Assembly: GCA_030641505.1 (NCBI GenBank) | Contig: DAOWHI010000151.1 | Span: 1-12,889 of the forward strand | Length of the DNA stretch: 12,889 nucleotides | Direction of reading: 5' to 3' | From: Gemmatimonadota bacterium | Lineage (GTDB): Bacteria > Gemmatimonadota > Gemmatimonadetes > JACCXV01 > JAHWKZ01 | Translations under genes and position numbers: made by a program | Shown: positions 6,178 through 12,889 of the stretch, in pieces | Numbering within the stretch: position 1 is the first letter of the stretch | Layout: every line of letters begins with the position of its first letter | The notes under the pieces: generated by a model | Told to the model about the DNA's origin: nothing | What the model saw: only the letters and a program-made list of their open reading frames with translations | The model's database searches: none

Positions 6178-8223
6178 CTACGAGCCTTCTTCTGACTCCT
6201 GCTCGAACTCGTCGAGCTGCTGTCGCAACCGTTCGACCTCCTCCTCGAGCATCTCCAGCCGTTGTCTCATGTGCGCCTCGGCGTTTTCCAGCTCTTTTTC
6301 GATGCGAGGCCCCATCTCACGCAACTTCTCATCCAATTCTCGACGGCGGTCATCCAGCTGACGGCGGTGGATCTCGATTCGCTTCTCGATCTCCTTCCGA
6401 TCCGGACCCCGGATCTCGAAGTCGTGCTCGATCCGCTCGTCGTCCCCGTTGTAACGACGAATCCGTATCCTGCCCGGTACAGCGTGGTACTCGGCTTTTT
6501 CGACCATCTCGATGATTTCGGCTAGCCATTCGCGCCCCGCATCGTCGAACGCGTGCGGCTCACCATCGACCTCGTACTCGTAGACCAGCTCGCCTTCACG
6601 GGTCGCTGTTACTTCGATGCGCCGCTTGATCTCTCCGCGATCGTCCTTGACTTCGAATCGGCCTTCCGGCGAGATCGACTTGACCTGTCCGTCCTCGAAC
6701 TCGATGTCGCCACGGATTTGAATTCGGAGATGGTTGCCCAGGCTTGAAAGGATGTCTAACCCGCCGCCCGGCGTCTGAAACGCAAACCCGAAGTCTTTGA
6801 GCTCTTCGAGATCCTTCATAATGTCGATGTCGGGCAGATGAAACTCATGACCCTCGCCCATCTCGAGCGGCTCAAGCTCTCTCACCCACTCCTCGATCCC
6901 CTCCAGCTGCTCGGCCAGGTGCTCGAACGGCGGGACCACGACATCGAACTGGAACTCCGGATCTTCACCGGGTCCGATCCAGACGTACTCCCGCGTGCGC
7001 TGAGAGCGCTCCGTTCTTGCGGCGGCGTCTTCATCGTCAGTGACGCGTTCATCGTCGACACGGATGTCGCGGTCCCGGGGCGCTACCCGATCGACATCGC
7101 GACCCTCAACAACCTGATCCTCGAGCGCGACCGCCGGTGTCGGATCCGGCTTCTCGACGGGCCTGACCTTGGGACCGCCGCACGCGATCGCGATCGCCAG
7201 CACACCGATCGCCAGCGCAGCGATTCTTCGCGAGCCCCCCGGCCACACCAGGTCACCGGCCGCCACCAACCGGGTCACTCGTTGCTCGAGCTTGGTTCCC
7301 GGCTCGGCCATTCCGGCCACCGCGACCGGACGAGCCCGGCGAACCCATGAGGCCACTTCGACCAGACAACGAGCTAGCGCGCGTCCCTCACCGACCAACT
7401 CAACGGCGGCGCGGTCGCACTCATCTTCGGCGGCGGCCCGAATCGCTCTGGCGGCGATGCGATTGAGTGGCTGGAAAAAGAACACGCTCTCAAACGCCGA
7501 GATGGCGGTCAACCATTCCGGATCGCGGCGCTCGATATGGGCCAGCTCGTGCGCGAACAGCGCCTCAAGCAACGATCGGTCGAGCTCCTCTAGCGCCCGC
7601 TCGGGAATGCAAATCTCCCGTCCACCGAGTGCAACCGGACTGGCCAGTGGGGCCGAGGACGAAAGGTGAACCGACCGTGCGATGCCAGCGGCATTACGAA
7701 CTCGATCGAGAAGGGCAACCACCGTGCGATCGACCACTGGGGTCCGAACGCCCATGTCGCGCTCAAAACGCCGCCGTCGCCAACGCTTGACCAACCCCAG
7801 CCCGAACGCGATCGCCAACCACGATCCGACCAATCCGATCGACCACGGAATGGTTTGGAGCTTCGGACCAGCGTCCGCGCTGGGCGCCAGGGTCTGGCGA
7901 CCGCCGCGCGTGATTCTCGGGACGGCCGGCTTGATCTGCTCTGATGCGCCCAGCGGCAGCACGAAAAACTCCACGTCGCCGACCACGGGCTCGGCGGCTG
8001 CGACGACCGGCTCTGCGGTAGGCCAGTTCCAGGTGAACGCCCCGAACGGCCCCATCGCCGGTACAGTGGCGGTCACGACACCTCCGACCAATGCCATCTT
8101 CCACACCGTCTCGCGGGCCTGGGCTCCGAAACTGATTCTTGATGTCACCAACCAGGCGACGCCAAGAAAGAGCGTGCTGTGCATCGCGTACGTCGCGAGC
8201 CAACTCAAGATCGAGGCACTCAC
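6178..8223 (-). CDS. M56 family (BlaR1/MecR1-like) membrane metallopeptidase with novel-looking C-terminal sensor region
   Basis: A 681-residue membrane zinc protease, by family a signal transducer that relieves BlaI-type repression. Hydrophobic segments lie near residues 5-27, 39-58, 126-145 and 333-349. The zinc motif HELAH is at about 225-229, with a downstream EDECD (about 266-270) supplying the probable third ligand; both look intact. After the last membrane segment there is no penicillin-binding (class D beta-lactamase-like) domain and no S-x-x-K serine acylation context. Instead come a charged linker (about 350-410), a beta-rich part containing SISPEGRFEVKDD and a short DGEPHAFDDAGREW stretch (about 495-605), and a highly charged Arg/Glu coiled coil (about 607-681). 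GTG is taken as the start: it overlaps the repressor stop (GTGA) and follows GGGAGGTG. The protein probably senses something other than beta-lactam, for example an envelope condition; the ligand is unknown. Confidence 0.88.
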   Translation of the reverse strand: MSASILSWLATYAMHSTLFLGVAWLVTSRISFGAQARETVWKMALVGGVVTATVPAMGPFGAFTWNWPTAEPVVAAAEPVVGDVEFFVLPLGASEQIKPAVPRITRGGRQTLAPSADAGPKLQTIPWSIGLVGSWLAIAFGLGLVKRWRRRRFERDMGVRTPVVDRTVVALLDRVRNAAGIARSVHLSSSAPLASPVALGGREICIPERALEELDRSLLEALFAHELAHIERRDPEWLTAISAFESVFFFQPLNRIAARAIRAAAEDECDRAAVELVGEGRALARCLVEVASWVRRARPVAVAGMAEPGTKLEQRVTRLVAAGDLVWPGGSRRIAALAIGVLAIAIACGGPKVRPVEKPDPTPAVALEDQVVEGRDVDRVAPRDRDIRVDDERVTDDEDAAARTERSQRTREYVWIGPGEDPEFQFDVVVPPFEHLAEQLEGIEEWVRELEPLEMGEGHEFHLPDIDIMKDLEELKDFGFAFQTPGGGLDILSSLGNHLRIQIRGDIEFEDGQVKSISPEGRFEVKDDRGEIKRRIEVTATREGELVYEYEVDGEPHAFDDAGREWLAEIIEMVEKAEYHAVPGRIRIRRYNGDDERIEHDFEIRGPDRKEIEKRIEIHRRQLDDRRRELDEKLREMGPRIEKELENAEAHMRQRLEMLEEEVERLRQQLDEFEQESEEGS

Positions 8224-8600
8224 TTGGCACCTCCCTCATCCATTTGTAACAACGCTCGTACGCGCTCTAGATCACCGTCCTTGAGCTCGGCATCGCTGAC
8301 AAGATGGTTGACCAGCGCCGCCGGATCGCCTTCGAACAAGCTCCCGACCAAATCGGCGACCATCGATCGCCGCACGTCGCGCTCGCTAACCGTGGGCCGA
8401 TAGACGTATTGCCGCCCGTCGAGCCGGCGCGTGACGACGTTCTGCTTCTCGAGCCGCGACAGCACAGTCGCCACAGTCGTGGTCGCCAGATCCCGACTCG
8501 CCGGCAGCCGGTCACGGACCTCCGCCACCGTCGCCTCCCCCTCCGACCACAGCACGCGAACGATGTCGAGCTGCAAGTCGGTTAATTGCGTTCTTGGCAT
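8220..8600 (-). CDS. BlaI/MecI/CopY-family transcriptional repressor
   Basis: A 126-residue winged-helix repressor of the BlaI family. Residues about 5-72 give the DNA-binding part (LTDLQLDIVRVLW, then ATVAEV, TTVATVLSRLEKQNVV and a wing ending YVYRP); residues about 73-120 form the helical dimerisation region. The ATG at 8600 gives the usual family length and start and has GAGGG nine bases upstream. The frame opens further to 8681, but that would place codons over the promoter. The VNHLVSDAEL segment (97-106) lines up with the place where staphylococcal MecI/BlaI is cut by its M56 partner, so H99-L100 could be the scissile bond (inference). It is the first gene of a two-gene operon with the M56 peptidase and probably represses itself through the two operators upstream. 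Beta-lactam resistance is not implied: no beta-lactamase gene is present here. Confidence 0.93.
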   Translation of the reverse strand: MPRTQLTDLQLDIVRVLWSEGEATVAEVRDRLPASRDLATTTVATVLSRLEKQNVVTRRLDGRQYVYRPTVSERDVRRSMVADLVGSLFEGDPAALVNHLVSDAELKDGDLERVRALLQMDEGGAK

Positions 8601-8635
8601 CGTGATTGTCCCTCGTATCGGTTGTGCGGCCATCA

Positions 8636-8651
8636 AACTACACCTGTCGTT
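8636..8651 (-). promoter_or_regulatory. BlaI-like operator 2 (downstream of the -10 box)
   Basis: The 16-bp site matches the classic BlaI/MecI dyad TACTACATATGTAGTA at 11 of 16 positions (plus-strand reading AACTACACCTGTCGTT). It lies around the expected transcription start of blaI. Its centre is 21 bp, two helical turns, from operator 1. The consensus is recalled from staphylococcal and mycobacterial work. Confidence 0.6.
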
Positions 8652-8652
8652 T

Positions 8653-8681
8653 ATCCTACTACGGGTGTAGAACGATGTCAA
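8653..8681 (-). promoter_or_regulatory. sigma70-type promoter of the blaI-M56 operon
   Basis: On the minus strand, TTGACA (8676-8681, a perfect -35) is followed after exactly 17 bp by TAGGAT (8653-8658, four of six for -10). The start site would be near 8646, giving a leader of about 45 nt before the ATG at 8600. The spacer contains BlaI-like operator 1. Confidence 0.75.
8657..8672 (-). promoter_or_regulatory. BlaI-like operator 1 (inside the -35/-10 spacer)
   Basis: On the minus strand the site reads TTCTACACCCGTAGTA and matches the BlaI/MecI dyad TACTACATATGTAGTA at 12 of 16 positions, with intact CTACA and GTAGTA arms. It fills the promoter spacer, so bound repressor would block RNA polymerase directly. 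Confidence 0.7.
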
Positions 8682-8714
8682 GCGCTGAAACGTCTAATCC
8701 GATTCGATCGATGG

Positions 8715-8790
8715 TGGTGGCCCCAACGGGAGTCGAACCCGTGTTTTAGCCTTGAGAGGGCTACGTCCTAGGCCACTAGACGATGGGGCC
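8715..8790 (-). tRNA. tRNA-Glu (anticodon CTC)
   Basis: Read on the minus strand, the 76-nt gene folds as a standard cloverleaf. The 7-bp acceptor stem pairs GGCCCCA with TGGGGCC. The anticodon stem TAGCC/GGCTA encloses the loop CTCTCAA, so the anticodon is CTC and reads GAG (Glu). The T arm is ACGGG-TTCGACT-CCCGT. The discriminator base is A and the CCA end is encoded (8715-8717). It sits between nuoN and the blaI promoter on the same strand. Confidence 0.95.
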
Positions 8791-8815
8791 ATGCGCAAAC
8801 GGGAAGGAGCGACGA

Positions 8816-8843
8816 AAGATACCGCCGGGTCAGGCTACGGCAA
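8816..8843 (-). promoter_or_regulatory. Possible promoter of tRNA-Glu
   Basis: On the minus strand TTGCCG (8838-8843) and TATCTT (8816-8821) are separated by 16 bp, four of six matches each, and end 25 nt before the tRNA. The tRNA could also be read through from the nuo genes, because no clear terminator follows nuoN. Confidence 0.35.
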
Positions 8844-8852
8844 GGCAGCCAC

Positions 8853-10373
8853 TTACTGGAGCCCCGCGACCGATGCCCGGGCGAGCTCGATCCACCCACC
8901 GGGATAGATCCCGAGCGCCAGCACGCCGACAACGGTCGCGATCAGCGCTATGGTGGTCATCGCCGGTACTTCGATCCGCGCGGGTTCGCCTTCGGGTGCT
9001 CCCATGTACATCGCGACAACAACCTTGAGGTAGTAGTACGCCGAGATCACCGACGCGATCACCATCAAAATCGCCAGCCCTACGTGACCCGCGTCGACGG
9101 CGGCCGAGAAGACCGCAAACTTGCCGAAGAACCCGGCCGTCGGAGGGATGCCGATCAGGCTGAACATGAACAGCGCCATCGCCGCTCCCAACATCGGATG
9201 TCGGTACGCGACGCCACCGTAGTCGCGCGAGATCGACGTGCTCTCGTCTCCGCTGACACCGAGTGCCACCACCACCGCGAACGCCCCGAGCGTCATGAGC
9301 GTGTACGCCGCCAAGTAGTAGACGAAGGCGGCGCTGCCGAGGGAGCTGTCGGCGACCAAGGCGACGACCAGGTAGCCGGCGTGGGCGATCGACGAGTAGG
9401 CCAACATCCGTTTGATGTCGTCCTGCCGGACGGCGGCCACGTTGCCGACGAACATCGTCAGCACCGCCAGCACCCAGAGGACCGGGATCCACTGGTTAGC
9501 CAACCCGTCGAAGCTCGTCATAAGGAACCGCGCCAGCGCCGCAAAAGCGGCCGTCTTGACGCCCGTCGCCATGAACCCTGTGATCGGAGCCGGCGCGGCC
9601 TGGTAAACGTCGGGCGACCACATGTGGAAGGGCACTAACGCGACCTTGAACCCGAACCCGACCAGCACCAACGCCAAACCGGCCAACAGCAGCGGCGAGG
9701 CCGGTCCATCTCCTACCGCAGCCCCCATCGCAGCCAGATCGAACGTCCCGGTCAAACCGTACAGCAGCGCGATGCCGTAGACGAGGAACCCGGTTGAAAA
9801 CGCGCCCAACACGAAGTACTTGAGGGCGCCCTCGATCGCCCGAACCCGGCGGCGGCGAAAACCGGTCAACACGTAGACCCCAACCGACATGAGCTCGAGC
9901 GCGGCAAAGATCATGACCAGGTTGTGGCTCTGAACGAGCAACATCATTCCCGCCGCCGACATCAGGATCAGGTAGTAGTACTCGGCCAGTTGGATGTTCT
10001 CGCGCCTGCAGTAGCCGACGGTAACGAGCAGCGTGATCAGTGTACCGACCAGGATCACGGCGGCCAGGAACACACCGAAACCGTCGACGACGATCATCCC
10101 GTTGAAATAGGAACCACCGACCTTCTCGAGCCTGAGCGCCTGCCAACCGATGGCGACCAGTCCCAGGACGACGCCGAGAATCGACAGGTAGGGCGCCATG
10201 ATCGGTAGCCCCTCTTCCCCCTCTCCCGGACCGCGGGTCGTACCCAACTCGAACAGGTCGGCTACCAGCGCAAAAATGGCGAATAGACTGACAAGCACGA
10301 CCGGTACAATGGCGCCCAGACTTGGGTCGATCAGCCGGTACGCGTCGACCAGCGGCTGCAGCTCGGGGTTCAC
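8853..10373 (-). CDS. nuoN: NADH-quinone oxidoreductase subunit N
   Basis: A 506-residue antiporter-like subunit of the complex I membrane arm, normal in length for NuoN. It is hydrophobic throughout, with about 14 membrane segments. Proton-path residues are present: E160 in ALELMSVGVYVL, K185 in EGALKYFVLG, and K243 in GFKVALVPFHMWSPDVYQAAP, the family signature around the broken helix. The start is GTG, overlapping the nuoM stop in a GTGA; the next internal methionine (residue 59) would remove the first membrane helix. It is the last nuo gene seen, followed by a tRNA, so it probably ends the complex I operon. Nothing looks broken. Confidence 0.97.
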   Translation of the reverse strand: MNPELQPLVDAYRLIDPSLGAIVPVVLVSLFAIFALVADLFELGTTRGPGEGEEGLPIMAPYLSILGVVLGLVAIGWQALRLEKVGGSYFNGMIVVDGFGVFLAAVILVGTLITLLVTVGYCRRENIQLAEYYYLILMSAAGMMLLVQSHNLVMIFAALELMSVGVYVLTGFRRRRVRAIEGALKYFVLGAFSTGFLVYGIALLYGLTGTFDLAAMGAAVGDGPASPLLLAGLALVLVGFGFKVALVPFHMWSPDVYQAAPAPITGFMATGVKTAAFAALARFLMTSFDGLANQWIPVLWVLAVLTMFVGNVAAVRQDDIKRMLAYSSIAHAGYLVVALVADSSLGSAAFVYYLAAYTLMTLGAFAVVVALGVSGDESTSISRDYGGVAYRHPMLGAAMALFMFSLIGIPPTAGFFGKFAVFSAAVDAGHVGLAILMVIASVISAYYYLKVVVAMYMGAPEGEPARIEVPAMTTIALIATVVGVLALGIYPGGWIELARASVAGLQ

Positions 10374-11899
10374 CGCGGCGCCTCCACTTCGATCGATTCT
10401 TCAACCGCCAGCAAGTCGGTGGCCGTGACATGCTCGACGAACCGCTCAACGGACGGAGCCGTGCGGTCCAGGAACGGTTTGGGGTAGACCCCGATCCACA
10501 CGATGACGATCACGATCGGGACCAAGACGGCGAGCTCGCGTCGACCGAGATCCGGCAGACCGCGGTTCGATTCGTCATCGATCGGCCCGAACATCACACG
10601 ACCGAACATGCGGAGCATGTAGTAGGCTGCCAAAATCACACCAACGGTCGACAGCCCGGCCATGTATGGGTGTGTCTGGAACATGCCGACCAGGATCAGA
10701 AACTCGCCCACAAAACCGTTCAATCCGGGCAGCCCAATCGACGACAGGGTTACGATCATGAAGATCGTGGCGAAAACCGGCATCACGCCCGACAGCCCAC
10801 CAAACGATTCGATCTCATAGGTGTGGCGCCGCTCGTACAACATGCCGCAAATAAAGAACAGCGCGCCGGTCGACAACCCGTGGTTGATCATCTGGATCAC
10901 CGACCCCTGCACGCCGACGGTGTTGAACGCGAACAACCCCAACATGACGAACCCGAGGTGCGATACCGATGAGTAGGCGACCAGCTTCTTGATGTTGGGT
11001 TGAACCAGCGCCACCATCGCACCGTACAGGATGCCGATCACCGCCAGTGTCGCGACCCAGGGCAGGAGCACTCGCGCGGCGTCTGGAAACAGCGGGATCG
11101 CGAAGCGGTAGAAGCCATACGTTCCCATCTTTAGCATCACAGCGGCCAGGATCACGCTACCAGCGGTCGGTGCTTGGACGTGGGCATCAGGCAGCCAGGT
11201 GTGGAACGGGAACATCGGCACCTTGATCGCGAATGCCAGCCCGAAGGCGAGGAACAGACCGAGCTGGATCCTGAGCGGTACGTCGATCGCCAGGAGATCA
11301 GCCAGAGCGTACGAGTAGGTCCCGGTAAGGTTGTGGTGATAGAAGTACAACACCAGGATCCCAACCAGCATCAGCAGTCCGCCAACAAACGTGTACAGGA
11401 AGAACTTGACCGACGCGTAGATCCGCTGCTCCGCACCCCATATGCCGATGATGAAGTACATCGGGACCAGCATGAGCTCCCAGAAGACATAGAAGACAAA
11501 CAGGTCGAGTGCGACGAAGACGCCCAACATTCCGGTCGTCAGGAGCAACATCAACATGTGGTACTCCTTGACGTGGCGGTCGATGTAGCGCCACGAAGAG
11601 AGCACCGCGAGCGGCATCAGAAACGTCGTCAGCAGCACCAGCAGCACGGTGACGCCGTCCACTCCGAGGTGGTACTCGATGCCGAACGCTGTAACCCACG
11701 GTCGGCGCTCAATGAACTGATACGGCGCTCCGGAGGTCTGGTACAGCCACCACAGCGGAACCGACAGCGCGAAATGGGCGATCGTGACCGCCAGCGTCGT
11801 CTTGCGGATCGCGTCATGGCTGGTGCCCGGAATCGCCGCGAGTAGCGCCATGCCGAGCACGGGCAGAAAGACGATCAGGGTCAGGTACGGGATGCTCAA
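10370..11899 (-). CDS. nuoM: NADH-quinone oxidoreductase subunit M
   Basis: A 509-residue proton-pumping antiporter-like subunit of complex I. Signature stretches are FVFYVFWELMLVPMYFIIG (E141), SVKFFLYTFVGG (K165), AFAIKVPMFPFHTWLPDAH (K226), then QAPTAGSVILAAVMLKMG (K257). Length and motifs are normal. The reading frame begins with TTG overlapping the TGA of nuoL (TTGA); the first ATG in frame is codon 17, which would cut into the first membrane helix, so TTG with translational coupling is the better start. No good Shine-Dalgarno is visible before it. It lies between nuoL and nuoN in the usual L-M-N order. Confidence 0.96.
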   Translation of the reverse strand: MSIPYLTLIVFLPVLGMALLAAIPGTSHDAIRKTTLAVTIAHFALSVPLWWLYQTSGAPYQFIERRPWVTAFGIEYHLGVDGVTVLLVLLTTFLMPLAVLSSWRYIDRHVKEYHMLMLLLTTGMLGVFVALDLFVFYVFWELMLVPMYFIIGIWGAEQRIYASVKFFLYTFVGGLLMLVGILVLYFYHHNLTGTYSYALADLLAIDVPLRIQLGLFLAFGLAFAIKVPMFPFHTWLPDAHVQAPTAGSVILAAVMLKMGTYGFYRFAIPLFPDAARVLLPWVATLAVIGILYGAMVALVQPNIKKLVAYSSVSHLGFVMLGLFAFNTVGVQGSVIQMINHGLSTGALFFICGMLYERRHTYEIESFGGLSGVMPVFATIFMIVTLSSIGLPGLNGFVGEFLILVGMFQTHPYMAGLSTVGVILAAYYMLRMFGRVMFGPIDDESNRGLPDLGRRELAVLVPIVIVIVWIGVYPKPFLDRTAPSVERFVEHVTATDLLAVEESIEVEAPR

Positions 11900-12889
11900 C
11901 GGAACAGGTAGTAATAGGCGAGGATCGCAAACACGCCGCCAAAGAACGCAACCGCATACCCCTGGACGTAGCCGGTCTCCCAGCGGCTGACGATCCGGCT
12001 TCCGCGCTTGACCAGCGCGCCGGTACCGCCGACGCCGAGCCCGTCGATCAAGCCGTCATCGATGACCCGCCAGGCGAAGCGTGAGAGCGCGTAGAACGGC
12101 CGCACGATCAGATAGTCGTACAGCTCGTCGACGAAGTACTTCCCGCTGAGCAGCGCGTAGACGCCGCGCGACCGGGCGACGACACGGCCCGGCAGATCGG
12201 GGCTCCTCAAGTACGCCCAGTAGGCGACCAGAATCCCCAGCGTGGCGATCGCGACCGAGGCGGTCATCAGTCCGTATTCGATCGGCGGGATGGCGTGCGG
12301 CTCGTGCGCGGCGTGCTCACCGGCTTCGAAGACCGGTGCCAGCCATCCCTCGAACCGATTGGCGATACCGCCTAACGGCTGGCCGAGCGCGGCGGGCAAA
12401 CCGATCCAGCCACCGACAACCGACAACCCGCCGAGGATCATCAGCGGTAGTGTCATCGACAGCGGTGACTCGTGGGCGTGCTCCCACTGATCTTTTGTGC
12501 CGCGGAATGATCCGTGAAAGGTCAGAAAGAACAGCCGCAACATGTAGGCGGCGGTCAACCCCGCGGTGATGAACCCGACCACCCACAACACCGTGTGTCC
12601 CCCATCCCAAGTGCGCCACAGGATTTCGTCCTTCGAGACGAAACCGGCCAGCGGCGGGACGCCGGCGATCGCCAGCGTCGCCGCCAGCATCGTCCAGTAA
12701 GTGATTGGCAGTTTGGACTTGAGGCCGCCCATCGCACGCATGTCCTGCTCACCATGCAGCGCGTGGATCACGCTGCCGGCGCCCAGGAACAGCACCGCTT
12801 TGAAGAACGCATGCGTGACGAGATGGAAGATGCCTGCGCTGAACGCCGCTACGCCAACGCCCATGAACATGTAGCCGAGCTGGCTGACC
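11896..12889 (-). CDS. nuoL: NADH-quinone oxidoreductase subunit L, 5' partial
   Basis: The C-terminal half, about 330 residues, of the largest antiporter-like complex I subunit. The frame runs open off the right edge, so the start and the first membrane helices are not seen. The visible part opens with VSQLGYMFMGVGV and continues with SAGIFHLVTHAFFKAVLFLG, GSVIHALHGEQDMRAMGGL and AGVPPLAGFVSKDEIL, all diagnostic of NuoL. The end contains GKYFVDELYDYLIVRPF, and the stretch between it and the stop should be the long lateral helix plus the last membrane helix that NuoL uses to clamp the antiporter subunits. The TGA stop overlaps the TTG of nuoM. The ATG at 12870 is internal, not the start. Confidence 0.97.
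   Translation of the reverse strand, partial: VSQLGYMFMGVGVAAFSAGIFHLVTHAFFKAVLFLGAGSVIHALHGEQDMRAMGGLKSKLPITYWTMLAATLAIAGVPPLAGFVSKDEILWRTWDGGHTVLWVVGFITAGLTAAYMLRLFFLTFHGSFRGTKDQWEHAHESPLSMTLPLMILGGLSVVGGWIGLPAALGQPLGGIANRFEGWLAPVFEAGEHAAHEPHAIPPIEYGLMTASVAIATLGILVAYWAYLRSPDLPGRVVARSRGVYALLSGKYFVDELYDYLIVRPFYALSRFAWRVIDDGLIDGLGVGGTGALVKRGSRIVSRWETGYVQGYAVAFFGGVFAILAYYYLFR

Noticed and set aside
5796..6515. 239-codon open frame on the plus strand across the cytochrome-M56 gap
   Set aside because: It is antisense to two well-supported genes, spans the hairpin, and has Arg/Ser-rich low-complexity composition.
6178..8600. Beta-lactam resistance regulator (BlaI-BlaR1) proper
   Set aside because: The protease has no penicillin-binding domain and no beta-lactamase gene is in the window; only the regulatory architecture is shared.
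8601..8681. Longer blaI reading frame starting at 8681
   Set aside because: It would begin in the -35 box and run over the operators and expected start site. The family normally begins at the shorter start.
9496..10449. 317-codon open frame on the minus strand overlapping nuoN
   Set aside because: It is an Arg/Gly-rich shadow of nuoN in another frame, with no family signature; such frames are common in GC-rich DNA.
11174..11845. 223-codon open frame on the plus strand opposite nuoM
   Set aside because: Its Gln/Arg/His-rich composition is what the antisense of a hydrophobic membrane protein gives; it has no recognisable domain.
1..12889. CRISPR arrays, insertion sequences or phage remnants
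   Set aside because: No short direct-repeat arrays, transposase, integrase or terminal inverted repeats were found.

Overview
The window is a high-GC bacterial chromosome segment packed with respiratory genes. Taxonomy cannot be fixed from sequence alone. GC-rich DNA, a NuoL-M-N block, a NrfD/molybdopterin respiratory operon and a BlaI-M56 pair with a non-penicillin sensor tail would fit a Gram-negative soil or marine lineage such as Gemmatimonadota or Acidobacteriota (inference). A lipoprotein-type signal peptide and several c-type cytochromes imply a periplasm or an equivalent exported compartment.

Region 1 (2-5232, plus strand) is a tight operon of four genes. They encode a molybdopterin oxidoreductase (5' end outside the window), a four-cluster [4Fe-4S] protein, a NrfD/PsrC-type quinone-interacting membrane protein, and an exported tetraheme cytochrome c made of four tandem copies of one unit. 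Gene gaps are 11 nt, 1 nt and a 4-nt overlap. The likely job is electron transfer between the quinone pool, an unknown molybdenum substrate and periplasmic c-type hemes. The set resembles Psr/Qrc/alternative complex III modules but matches none of them exactly.

Region 2 (5233-6177) holds a weak terminator-like hairpin and then, on the minus strand, a diheme cytochrome c lipoprotein that converges on the operon. A strong 10-bp stem hairpin follows the next operon.

Region 3 (6178-8681, minus strand) is a BlaI-type repressor and an M56 (BlaR1/MecR1-like) membrane metalloprotease, with start and stop codons overlapping. The protease lacks a penicillin-binding sensor; it carries instead a beta-rich acidic region and a long coiled coil. 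Upstream of blaI is a near-consensus sigma70 promoter with two BlaI-like dyads 21 bp apart, one inside the -35/-10 spacer. A third, weaker dyad-like site lies at the putative promoter of the diheme cytochrome.

Region 4 (8715-8790, minus strand) is tRNA-Glu(CTC) with an encoded CCA end.

Region 5 (8853-12889, minus strand) is the nuoL (partial)-nuoM-nuoN block for the proton-pumping membrane arm of complex I, with 4-nt overlaps at both junctions and non-ATG starts for nuoM (TTG) and nuoN (GTG). Complex I would feed the quinone pool that the NrfD complex of region 1 probably also uses.

There are no CRISPR arrays, insertion sequences or phage genes, and no gene-free stretch over 300 bases.
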